Of a DNA stretch of 64,000 nucleotides, positions 46,889-55,003 are shown piece by piece. Origin of the DNA: Microbulbifer mangrovi (GTDB taxonomy: Bacteria > Pseudomonadota > Gammaproteobacteria > Pseudomonadales > Cellvibrionaceae); contig NZ_LZDE01000343.1 in assembly GCF_002009015.1 (NCBI RefSeq), positions 26,098 through 90,097 on the forward strand, read 5' to 3'. A program made the position numbers and the translations under genes. The notes under the pieces are model-generated. The model was not told where the DNA came from. It did no database searches and was given only the letters and a program-made list of their open reading frames with translations. Every line of letters starts with the position of its first letter. Position 1 is the first letter of the stretch.

Positions 46889-47833
46889 TCACAGGGACTC
46901 AATAAAACGGACCATGCGCTGCCGGGCGGCAGCATCGGGCATGGGGCCTTTACCCGCCTGCATGTTTTCATTCATGTGCGGTACCCGGGACGTGGCGGGA
47001 ATGGCGCAATTGATCGCCGGGTGACTGACAATAAACTTCAGCAGAAACTCCGCCCAGGTGCGGCATGCGAACTCCTGCTGCGCCCATTCGGGTACTGCTT
47101 CCCTGCGCTTCAGGCCCTTGATCAGGCTGCCTCCGTCAAAGGGACGATTCGCAATGACCGCAATGCCTTTTTCCCGCGCTAACGGCAATAATCGCCGCTC
47201 CGCTTCCCGGCGGGTAATGTTGTAAGTGAGCTGACAGAAATCGATGTCCTCACTCGCCAGTATCTGCTCGAACTCTGGGTGGCGCCGACCGTGAGAGGTG
47301 GTTATTCCCACGTAACGGAGTTCACCAGCGGCTTTCATTTCCCGCAGCACCGCAAGATGTTCACGCCAGTCGTCAATATTGTGTACCTGCACCAGATCGA
47401 ACTTATCCACACCCCAGCGGCGCGCGAGGCTCGCAACCTGTTCCCGGGTGGTGCCACCGGCGGGGCTCCATACTTTTTCCGCGGAAAACAGGGATTCCGG
47501 TTTACCCAGACGCTTCAGCGCATAGCCGATCGTATCCGCGGCGGAACCGTACATGGGGGAGGAATCAACCAGGCCGCCGCCGTTGGCAAAAAACGCCTCG
47601 AGTACTTGCGTGCGCGCAGCGAGTAGCTGCGGGTCGTCGCCCACATTAAAGGTACGCCAGGTCCCCATCCCGATCACCGGCAGCGCTTCTCCACTGCTCG
47701 GGATTGCCTTTGTGGCTATCACCTTTGTGACCGCCGCCTCCCGTGCATTAACGCGGCCAGGCAGACCCCACACACCGACGAGGCCCGCGGAGAGCATCTT
47801 GATAAATTGTCTGCGCAGATACTGACCTTCCAT
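46889..47833 (-). CDS. exported aldo/keto reductase
   Basis: A 314-aa aldo/keto reductase with an N-terminal twin-arginine-type signal (RRQFIKMLSAGLVGVWGLPG), which suggests it works folded in the periplasm. Active-site parts: Asp and Tyr in VDSSPMYGSAADTIG, Lys in LFSAEKVW and His in VQVHNIDDW. The NADPH-binding C-terminal region is shorter than usual. GGGAG precedes the ATG. It is downstream of the LLM monooxygenase and the broken membrane gene. Substrate unknown. Confidence 0.85.
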   Translation of the reverse strand: MEGQYLRRQFIKMLSAGLVGVWGLPGRVNAREAAVTKVIATKAIPSSGEALPVIGMGTWRTFNVGDDPQLLAARTQVLEAFFANGGGLVDSSPMYGSAADTIGYALKRLGKPESLFSAEKVWSPAGGTTREQVASLARRWGVDKFDLVQVHNIDDWREHLAVLREMKAAGELRYVGITTSHGRRHPEFEQILASEDIDFCQLTYNITRREAERRLLPLAREKGIAVIANRPFDGGSLIKGLKRREAVPEWAQQEFACRTWAEFLLKFIVSHPAINCAIPATSRVPHMNENMQAGKGPMPDAAARQRMVRFIESL

Positions 47834-47867
47834 GGTTTTCTCCCCTCATTGGGTTTCGAGAAACAGG

Positions 47868-48281
47868 TTATCGGTGTGAGCGAAAAGCTTCCGGTCGCAT
47901 GATCGCAGTGGCGAACACCAGGATAAAGCAGCCCAGTACGAACACCTTGTTGACGAACCAGTTACTGCGCCAGATGGTCCACTCGGGTTCCGACAGAAAC
48001 AGCGCGAATTTGCTGACGATGATGACAATCTCGATCACCGCCATGGCGATGGCCAACTGCCGCGCGTAAGGCGCTCTTGTTACCAGGACCCACCCCAGCC
48101 AAACGTGAGCCAATGGCCACAAATCCCAGTAAACGTGGCTGTTCCACGGCTCACCATTGCCAAGCGCAAAGGCAATGGGAAACAGTTATTTGATAAATAC
48201 CGTCCACGCCGCCAGCACAAACAGGAAATGCGCAAGGAACAGGAGCCAGCGGCTCTGCGACGCCATACGCTCGTCAGGCAT
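47868..48281 (-). pseudogene. small membrane-protein gene broken by one in-frame stop
   Basis: Reading from ATG 48281, 31 codons run to a TAA at 48186-48188; the same frame continues to a natural stop at 47868 with no further break, giving a 136-residue protein interrupted once. The combined product has four hydrophobic segments, with FALGNGEPWNSHVYWDLWPL just after the stop. The ATG overlaps the stop of the LLM gene (GTGAATGCCTGA), as in coupled operon genes. I take it as a recent nonsense mutation or a sequencing error. A TTG at 48122 could restart an 84-aa piece. Family not recognised. Confidence 0.7.
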
Positions 48282-49272
48282 TCACACGTTCCCGCAACAC
48301 TTCAGCCGCCAGCTCAAACGAGCGCAGCCGCGCGCGATGATCGTAGATGGCGCCGGTAACAATCAGCTCATCCACCCGGGTGCGCTCGAGAAAGCGATCG
48401 ATCCAGGGCGCGATGGTGTCCACCGTACCCACGGCGCTTTCCGCCAGTGCCTGCGCCACCTGCGCGCGCTCACTGGGCGCGGCGATGGTGGCCGGGTCCG
48501 CTACCGGCGGCTTCAGGGGGCCCGGCATTCCCCGGCGCAGGGCGACGAACTGCTGCTCGATGGAGGTCATCAGCTGACGCGCTTCGTCGTCACTGTCCGC
48601 GGCAAACACATTGATTGCTGCGGCCACATAGGGGGCATCCAGGTGCTCGGAAGGCTGGAACTGCTCGCGATACAGATGCAGCGCCTGATCCAGCATGGCG
48701 GGGGCGAAATGCGAGGCGAAGGCAAACGGCAGTCCCAGGGCAGCCGCCAGTTGGGCACTGTAGAGACTCGACCCAAGTAACCAGATCGGTACCTGCAGTC
48801 CGACACCGGGCACCGCGCGCACGCGCTGTCCAGGCTTTTCCGGGGCAAAATAGTGCAGCAGCTCGCGCACATCCTGGGGAAACTGGTCCGCAGCATGCAG
48901 GGGATCCCGGCGCAGTGCCGTCATGGTGGCGCCGTCGGTGCCCGGGGCGCGTCCCAGCCCCAGATCCACGCGATCGGGATAGAGCGCCGCCAGGGTGCCG
49001 AACTGCTCGGCAATCACCAGCGGCGCGTGATTGGGCAACATCACCCCGCCGGCAGCCACCCGGATTTTTTCCGTTCCTGCGGCGATATATCCCAGCGCCA
49101 CCGCGGTAGCAGCGCTGGCGACCCCGGCCATATTGTGGTGTTCCGCCATCCAGAAACGCCGGAATCCCTGAACCTCTGCATGCTGTGCCAGGTCGAGGGA
49201 GTTCTGCAGCGCCTGGCGGGCACTGCCGGTATCGGTGATTGGGGAAAGGTCCAGTAATGAGTAAGCGCGCAC
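48274..49272 (-). CDS. LLM class flavin-dependent oxidoreductase
   Basis: A 332-aa protein of the luciferase-like monooxygenase fold that would use reduced FMN. Family marks are [20 protein letters not shown] near residue 35, [34 protein letters not shown] and the late [13 protein letters not shown]. It belongs to the MsnO8-like/alkanal-monooxygenase-like subgroup often annotated without a known substrate. First gene of the minus-strand redox cluster (LLM, broken membrane gene, aldo/keto reductase, membrane protein). Confidence 0.88.
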   Translation of the reverse strand: MRAYSLLDLSPITDTGSARQALQNSLDLAQHAEVQGFRRFWMAEHHNMAGVASAATAVALGYIAAGTEKIRVAAGGVMLPNHAPLVIAEQFGTLAALYPDRVDLGLGRAPGTDGATMTALRRDPLHAADQFPQDVRELLHYFAPEKPGQRVRAVPGVGLQVPIWLLGSSLYSAQLAAALGLPFAFASHFAPAMLDQALHLYREQFQPSEHLDAPYVAAAINVFAADSDDEARQLMTSIEQQFVALRRGMPGPLKPPVADPATIAAPSERAQVAQALAESAVGTVDTIAPWIDRFLERTRVDELIVTGAIYDHRARLRSFELAAEVLRERVNA

Positions 49273-49484
49273 ATCAGCTCCTTTTTGGACAAAATTTGGA
49301 CGACGACCGGTTCACAGCTTTAGTCAGTAAAACAAATCAGTAATTCAAATAGTAACGATCTAACAAGCGCAACTGAATTGTGAACAATCTTTAACCACAA
49401 TCCGTCATTTGCCAAAAACTTTCGATACGATTCAGGTCTGGCGTCGTTTGCATTAATATCGTTCCGTCACAACGGGCACATTCA

Positions 49485-50720
49485 ATGGTCATTACGCTTC
49501 ACCCTATCGGCCTGCTCATTTTTGCCAGCATCTGTATCTGCTTACCGCTGATACTGCTGCTGTGGATGGTCCCGTGGGGCAACCGGCGAGCCAATTACTG
49601 CCTGGCGCAGTTGCTGGTGATCAGCTGTACCATTGCCGCGGCGCAGCTGCCGATGACTACGCAGCCTTCCCAACCCCCGTCCTACTACTACATATTTTCA
49701 CTGCAGTTATTACCTGGCCCACTACTCTACTTTTTTACCCGGCTGCTGACACACCCCGACTTCAGTTGGCGACGACACTACCTTCTGCATCTTTTGCCGG
49801 CCCCCCTGATGGCGCTGATCTGGTGGTTACAGCAACCTTTGTCAGATAGCGGGTTACTCAATTTTCCCTGCCTGCGCACGTCCGAGTGTGATGCAGTGTT
49901 TCAGGCGCGCTTTATCCACCGCTCCAGCACCTACTTGTCCCTGATTGGCTATGGCAGTGCTGCATTGTGGGCATTGCGCCCACACCTCAAGCGCATCAAA
50001 GCGCAGTATTCGGAGATTGATCACGTGCACCTGCGCTGGCTGAAGGTGCTACTGAGCTGTTACGTCGCGGCAGCCCTAGTGGCCGTCGGTATCGAAATCC
50101 ACAGTTTTACCCATGAGCGACTCCATCTCACTACTGGAGTTTTGCAGAGCCTCTCGCCGCTGGTGCTGAGCCTGATGCTGGGCTACTTCGGCCTGCAACA
50201 GCGACAAATCCAACTGGACGCGGACACGCCCCGGTTGCACCGCAATCCGGAGCCCCCCGCGATGGGGGTAACAAAAGCACAGAGTGAAGATCAGGATTCA
50301 CCATCTGACAGCACTGAAAAATATCAGACCAGCAGCCTGACGGAATCCGCCGCCGCAGCCATCTGGCAACAGCTGCAACAGCTGATGCAGGAGGACAGGC
50401 CCTATCTGAAGCCGGGACTGAAAATTGCTGAGCTGGCCCAGAACCTGGATGTACCGGTGCACCACCTCTCGGAAAGTATCAATGGATTCGCCAAACAGTC
50501 GTTCTACGACTTCATCAATCAGCGTCGAGTAGAGGAAGCGGCACGCTTGTTGAGCCATCCGCAGTATGCCCATTTGTCGGTCACGGACATCGGCCTGCAG
50601 GCGGGATTCAACTCTAATTCCACCTTTTTCTCGCACTTCAAAAAACGCTTGCAGGCTACGCCAAAGCAGTTTCGCCAGCTACAGGAACGCACCTGCACCG
50701 CCGGCGAGAAAACCTCCTAA
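49485..50720 (+). CDS. AraC family transcriptional regulator with N-terminal membrane domain
   Basis: A 411-aa regulator. Residues 1 to about 235 contain about seven membrane segments (for example ASICICLPLILLLWMVPWG and SLSPLVLSLMLGYFGL); a linker of about 50 residues follows, then an AraC/XylS DNA-binding domain: HTH 1 IAELAQNLDVPVHHLSESIN, the linker helix, and HTH 2 TDIGLQAGFNSNSTFFSHFK with the ending KRLQATPKQFR. The membrane part presumably senses an envelope or external signal. It is adjacent to and in line with a TonB receptor and an M20 peptidase, which are its likely targets. Confidence 0.88.
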   Translation: MVITLHPIGLLIFASICICLPLILLLWMVPWGNRRANYCLAQLLVISCTIAAAQLPMTTQPSQPPSYYYIFSLQLLPGPLLYFFTRLLTHPDFSWRRHYLLHLLPAPLMALIWWLQQPLSDSGLLNFPCLRTSECDAVFQARFIHRSSTYLSLIGYGSAALWALRPHLKRIKAQYSEIDHVHLRWLKVLLSCYVAAALVAVGIEIHSFTHERLHLTTGVLQSLSPLVLSLMLGYFGLQQRQIQLDADTPRLHRNPEPPAMGVTKAQSEDQDSPSDSTEKYQTSSLTESAAAAIWQQLQQLMQEDRPYLKPGLKIAELAQNLDVPVHHLSESINGFAKQSFYDFINQRRVEEAARLLSHPQYAHLSVTDIGLQAGFNSNSTFFSHFKKRLQATPKQFRQLQERTCTAGEKTS

Positions 50721-50743
50721 CCCGTTGATTTAAAACATTTTTT

Positions 50744-50761
50744 AAATCCGGATTTGCAAAT
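50744..50761. promoter_or_regulatory. two overlapping palindromes upstream of the TonB receptor gene
   Basis: AAATCCGGATTT (50744-50755) and ATTTGCAAAT (50752-50761) are both perfect palindromes sharing four bases, 153 bases before the receptor ATG and 23 after the regulator stop. A candidate operator; no binding evidence. Confidence 0.35.
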
Positions 50762-50913
50762 CAACATTGCAGGTCCGATTTTTTTGTGCGGTTTTCCAAA
50801 CCCGGAAGTAATCCTGTGCTCTCCCGGCTATAACGCAATGGCTGAAATTTCGGCGCCACCGTATCGCGCCGGCAGCCGCTATAGACCAATAAAAATTTAC
50901 GCCAGGAGAGACT

Positions 50914-53106
50914 ATGAAAGCCCTTCGATTTTTACCCCACGCATTGGCCACGGCAGTGGCTGCGCCGATTGCCCCCTGGGTCACTGCTTCAGAACTGGAG
51001 GAGATCACGGTCACCGCCCAGAAACGTACTCAACGCCTCGCAGAAGTACCGATCGCCATTACCAGCTTCAGTACCGAGAGCATTGAGGAAACCGGTGTTC
51101 GCCAGCTACGGGAAGTTGCCGAGTTCGTACCAAACCTGTCCATCAGCTCTGGCAAAGACTTCGACTCCACTGTCAGTATCCGCGGTGTCGGCGCCAGCAG
51201 CCGCAACATCGGCTTTGACACCCGTGTCGGAGTCTATCTCGACGGTGTTTACCTTGGGCAATCGCCCGCGCTGAATCAGGAACTGCTGGATCTCCAGCGT
51301 ATCGAAGTATTGCGCGGTCCACAGGGCACGCTGTTCGGTAAAAATACCGTGGCTGGCGCCATCAACCTGGTTTCCCGCCAGCCCGGGGATACTCTGGACG
51401 GCAGCCTCAATGTGGAGTACGGCAACTTCAACGCGCGTCAGGTCTCCGCTTCACTAAGTGCTCCGTTGTCCGACGTATTATTCGGCAAAATTGCCCTCAG
51501 CAGCCAACAGCGCGGCGGGACTCAGACCAATACCCTCAGTGGCAACATGCTCAATGAACAGGATGGTGACGCCTATCGTGCACAGCTAGTCTACGATGCC
51601 GGTGGCAGTTTCACCGCCAACCTGGCCATCGATGGCACCGAGGGCGAACGCCTGACTTACGTCGGCGAGCCGGTGACCGACACCTTCGGCATGACCCCGG
51701 ATACCGCGGCGCCCGCAGACGATACCGTAGCCATGAACCACGACCCGATGGAGTTCCGGAAAATCCGCGGTAGCGCCCTGACCATGAACTGGGACCTTTC
51801 CTCCGGGTTTGCGATCAAGTCCATCTCCGCCGCACGGGATACGGAAATTTTTTACCGCAACGATGTGGACTACTCACCGCTGGATCTCGCGGAGCTGCGC
51901 TACGCAGACAGCTACAAGCAGGTTACCCAGGAATTCCAGCTGATCTCGCCGGAAACCGAAGACCTGCAATATGTAGCAGGCCTGTATCTGTACCAGCAGG
52001 AGGGCGACAGCCTGCGCCAGATTGTCAGCTCACCAACCGCCGCCATGTTGTTCGGCACCAATCCGGAGGTACCGGTTACCACCGATGGCACCGTCGACAC
52101 CAACAGCTTTGCTGTATTTATGAACGGTAGCTACCAGCTCAGCAGCCAGTGGAAACTGGGCTTCGGCTTCCGCTACTCGGAAGAAGAAAAAGAGGTGGAC
52201 TGGAGCATCGACGGTTCCGGCTCCGGCGCCTTCGCCATGGGCACCGGCAGTGTCGACGACAGTCGCACAGACAGTCATTTTTCACCCAATGTGGTGCTGA
52301 ACTACGCATTCACCCCCGATGTTCACGGCTACGCCAAATACGCCGGTGGTTTTAAAAGTGGTGGTTTCAACCTCGACTTTATCGGCCAGAGCGACCTGGA
52401 AGCGGGTATCGACTTCGACAAGGAAACCGTCGACAGCTATGAGATTGGCCTGAAGGGCACCGCGCTGGATCGCAGCCTGAGTTTCAACCTGGCGGCCTTC
52501 CAGTCCAATTTCACCGACTACCAGGTGAACCAGTTCATAGATCTCGGCGAAGGGCGCACTTCCATTTCCATCCGCAATGCGGCGGAAGTGGAGACCCGTG
52601 GCCTCGAAGCAGAATTCACCTATAGAGCCAGCGATTACCTGCAGTTGAACGCGGCCCTGGGTCTGCTGGATGCGAAGTTTTCAGATTACCCTGGCGGCGG
52701 AGCCGGCGGTGCCGATGTCTCCGGTAACAAGCTGCCGGGAGCATCCGATTACTCCATCAACTTGGGGGCCCAGTACCGCTACCCGATCATGTCCATGGGC
52801 GTAGAAGTCATGGCGCGGATCGACTACTCCTTCCGCGACGACTACTACAACACCGCGGACAACGAGCAGTACCGAACCCTGATGACCGGTGACGTGGTCC
52901 AGTATGGCTGGGTAGAAGATATTGAGCTGGTTAATGCGCGTATTGGTGTGATCAGCGACTCTGAAAGCTGGAGTGCCTCCCTTTGGGCGCGTAACCTGCT
53001 GGATGAAGAATATCTGACAGACACCTCCCGCGATTTCTTCGGTACCCTGACCCAGTTCAAGGGCATGCCCCGCACATACGGATTGGAAGTCGGCTACCGC
53101 TTCTGA
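50914..53106 (+). CDS. TonB-dependent outer-membrane receptor
   Basis: A 730-aa outer-membrane transporter. A signal peptide (about residues 1-26) is followed by a TonB-box-like LEEITVTAQKRTQRLAEVPI, the plug domain with VSIRGVGASS, VYLDGVYLGQSP and EVLRGPQGTLFGKNTVAGAI, and a 22-stranded barrel ending in Phe (YGLEVGYRF). The plug sequence is of the broad pesticin/FyuA-like class used for many substrates. Its neighbours (a membrane AraC regulator and an M20 peptidase) suggest an organic substrate such as a peptide or N-acyl amino acid, by inference. Confidence 0.9.
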   Translation: MKALRFLPHALATAVAAPIAPWVTASELEEITVTAQKRTQRLAEVPIAITSFSTESIEETGVRQLREVAEFVPNLSISSGKDFDSTVSIRGVGASSRNIGFDTRVGVYLDGVYLGQSPALNQELLDLQRIEVLRGPQGTLFGKNTVAGAINLVSRQPGDTLDGSLNVEYGNFNARQVSASLSAPLSDVLFGKIALSSQQRGGTQTNTLSGNMLNEQDGDAYRAQLVYDAGGSFTANLAIDGTEGERLTYVGEPVTDTFGMTPDTAAPADDTVAMNHDPMEFRKIRGSALTMNWDLSSGFAIKSISAARDTEIFYRNDVDYSPLDLAELRYADSYKQVTQEFQLISPETEDLQYVAGLYLYQQEGDSLRQIVSSPTAAMLFGTNPEVPVTTDGTVDTNSFAVFMNGSYQLSSQWKLGFGFRYSEEEKEVDWSIDGSGSGAFAMGTGSVDDSRTDSHFSPNVVLNYAFTPDVHGYAKYAGGFKSGGFNLDFIGQSDLEAGIDFDKETVDSYEIGLKGTALDRSLSFNLAAFQSNFTDYQVNQFIDLGEGRTSISIRNAAEVETRGLEAEFTYRASDYLQLNAALGLLDAKFSDYPGGGAGGADVSGNKLPGASDYSINLGAQYRYPIMSMGVEVMARIDYSFRDDYYNTADNEQYRTLMTGDVVQYGWVEDIELVNARIGVISDSESWSASLWARNLLDEEYLTDTSRDFFGTLTQFKGMPRTYGLEVGYRF

Positions 53107-53116
53107 TCCCAAACCT

Positions 53117-53149
53117 GCCCGCCGCAGGCAGCGCCTGCGGCGGGCTTTT
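53117..53149 (+). terminator. intrinsic terminator after the TonB receptor gene
   Basis: GCCCGCCGCAGGC (53117-53129) and GCCTGCGGCGGGC (53133-53145) are perfect complements with loop AGC, followed by TTTT. It lies between the receptor and the peptidase, so the peptidase may need its own promoter or read-through. Confidence 0.88.
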
Positions 53150-53193
53150 AACGACTCCGATAACAACATTAAAAACCAACCTGAGATGTCCCC

Positions 53194-54693
53194 ATGAAGA
53201 GACTGTTGATGGGCCTCGGCGCCATATTGCTCGCACTCGTGGTCATTGTGCTGGTGCGCACCGCACATTACAGCCCGCCACCACTTTCCCAATCTCCCGC
53301 TACCCAGGCGCAGACAGCCCGCACATTCAACCCACAGTTTGATAGCAGGCAGATCGCCGGTAACCTGTCGCGGGCGATTCAGTTTCAAACCGTTTCCTCA
53401 GAGCTGCAAAACCCTCCCACCAAGGCGCAGTTCGAGCAATTTCTCGACTGGCTTGCGCAAACCTATCCACAGGTACACACGCAACTCGACGTACAGCCAC
53501 TGGGGATAAATCCGGAACAACCCTATACCCGGCTGTTTACCTGGCGCGGCAGCGACCCCGCCCTGCAGCCGGTCATGTTTTCCGCCCATTACGATGTGGT
53601 CCCGGTGATCCCGGGTACCGAAGACGAATGGCAACACCCGCCCTACAGCGGCGCTGTGGACAACACCCATATCTGGGGCCGCGGGGCATTGGACGACAAG
53701 GGCGCCGCCATCGCCCTGATGGAGGCCGCCACGCAAATGCTCGCGGAAGGCTTCCAGCCCCGCCGCACGCTCTATATCGCCCTCACCAATGATGAAGAAA
53801 TTGGCGGACCCAGTGGCACCGCCGCGGTGGTGGAAAAACTGAAGAATGACGGTGTGCAACTGGCCTGGACCCTGGACGAAGGCTCCTTCGTGCTGCGCGG
53901 ATTCGTCCCCGGAATCGACCAGGACGTGGCCAGTATCAATGTGGCAGAAAAGGGTTTCCTCACCCTGGACCTGATCGCCAGGGGCGAGGGCGGCCACTCT
54001 TCCATGCCGCCAAAGGAAACAGCCGTAGATACCCTGGCCAGTGCACTGATGAAGCTACAAGCTTCGCCTATCTCCGGCGGGCTGGAGGGGCTGAGTGCAG
54101 AGATGTTCGATGCCATCGCCCCACATATGTCGTTCGAAAAGCGCATGCTGTTTGCCAATCGCTGGCTCTTCGGGGGCCTGATCGACCGCGCACTCAGCAC
54201 CAACCCCGGCACTGCCGCCATGTTGCACACGACCACAGCCCCCACCATGCTGCGCGCCAGCGTGAAAGCCAACGTACTCCCCATCGAGGCGGTGGCGACA
54301 ATCAACTTCCGCCTGCATCCCCGGGATACCGAACAGACAGTTGTGGATTACCTGAACACTACCGTCGATGATCCCCGGGTCACTGTGGAGGTCCACGATA
54401 GCCGCAGCCCGTCGCGAGTCTCCAGTACCGAGCGCGCGGGGTATCACGGGGTCGAGCATGCTACCCATAGCACCTATGACCACGTCATTACGGCACCCGG
54501 ACTGACCGTGGGCGGTACCGATAGTCGTCGCTACCAGGTGGTAGCGGAAGACAACTACCGCTTCAACCCCATGATCGTGACCCGCGATGACATCAAGGGC
54601 TTCCACGGCACCAACGAGCGCATCACCATCGACAATATGCTCAAGGCAGCGGAGTTTTACAGTCACCTGATGGAAACTGCCGGCAGTCAGTAG
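53194..54693 (+). CDS. M20 family metallopeptidase, carboxypeptidase S / PM20D1-like
   Basis: A 499-aa zinc peptidase with an N-terminal membrane anchor (residues about 5-26), so the enzyme faces the periplasm. Metal-site motifs are MFSAHYDVVPVIPG (His and Asp), WGRGALDDKGAAIALMEA (bridging Asp), LTNDEEIGGPSGTAAV (Glu pair) and the late GLTVGGTDSRRYQVV. This last segment and the size place it near carboxypeptidase S and PM20D1, which cleave peptides or N-fatty-acyl amino acids. Likely partner of the TonB receptor upstream. Confidence 0.88.
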   Translation: MKRLLMGLGAILLALVVIVLVRTAHYSPPPLSQSPATQAQTARTFNPQFDSRQIAGNLSRAIQFQTVSSELQNPPTKAQFEQFLDWLAQTYPQVHTQLDVQPLGINPEQPYTRLFTWRGSDPALQPVMFSAHYDVVPVIPGTEDEWQHPPYSGAVDNTHIWGRGALDDKGAAIALMEAATQMLAEGFQPRRTLYIALTNDEEIGGPSGTAAVVEKLKNDGVQLAWTLDEGSFVLRGFVPGIDQDVASINVAEKGFLTLDLIARGEGGHSSMPPKETAVDTLASALMKLQASPISGGLEGLSAEMFDAIAPHMSFEKRMLFANRWLFGGLIDRALSTNPGTAAMLHTTTAPTMLRASVKANVLPIEAVATINFRLHPRDTEQTVVDYLNTTVDDPRVTVEVHDSRSPSRVSSTERAGYHGVEHATHSTYDHVITAPGLTVGGTDSRRYQVVAEDNYRFNPMIVTRDDIKGFHGTNERITIDNMLKAAEFYSHLMETAGSQ

Positions 54694-54829
54694 CCGCTGC
54701 GCCTTCTCAGGGAGCCGGTGGCAATGCTGACGGTTCCCAACTGCTATCCGTATCTATCCCTGTCTATCCCTATCACCAATATCAACCTTCCCGCTCGCTG
54801 CCGCATTCTGTTAACATCGCGCCCGCAAA

Positions 54830-54928
54830 ACCTAAGGGGTGGCGAACGCCTGAGATGCCGCCGGATCAGACCGATCCGGCCCGCAAACCCTTGAACCTGA
54901 TCCGGCTAATACCGGCGTAGGAATAGGT
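54830..54928 (+). promoter_or_regulatory. TPP riboswitch (THI element)
   Basis: The conserved TPP aptamer is plain: GGGGTGGCGAACGCCTGAGA starting at 54836 (P2 and the CUGAGA core), the variable P3 hairpin built on CCGGATC/GATCCGG, ACCCTTGAACCTGATCCGG (the P4/P5 core) and AATACCGGCGTAGGAA. Outer helix P1 is ACCTA (54830-54834) with TAGGT (54924-54928). It binds thiamine pyrophosphate and represses the downstream genes when the vitamin is plentiful. Confidence 0.96.
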
Positions 54929-54932
54929 CCCC

Positions 54933-55001
54933 GGTGCGGCGCCCCGCACTCCCCTCTTTTCTCGTCGAACTCCGGGTCTCTCACCGATTCGAACGAGAGA
55001 G
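54933..55001 (+). promoter_or_regulatory. candidate expression platform of the TPP riboswitch
   Basis: Two elements follow the aptamer. GTGCGG (54934-54939) pairs with CCGCAC (54944-54949) and is followed by CCCCTCTTTTCTC, a weak intrinsic terminator. TCTCTC (54977-54982) pairs with the ribosome binding site GAGAGA (54995-55000) three bases before the ATG, a possible translational switch. Which one operates cannot be told by eye. Confidence 0.45.
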
Positions 55002-55003
55002 CC

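Larger units (their letters stand above)
54694..55003 (+). other. leader region of the thiamine operon
   Basis: 310 bases between the M20 peptidase and the second TonB receptor. The first part (54694-54829) has no recognisable feature and should contain the promoter. The rest is the TPP riboswitch and its expression platform. Confidence 0.6.

Noticed and set aside
54985..55003. GATTCGAAC resembling a tRNA T-loop
   Set aside because: No acceptor or anticodon stems surround it, and it lies in the loop next to the receptor's ribosome binding site.
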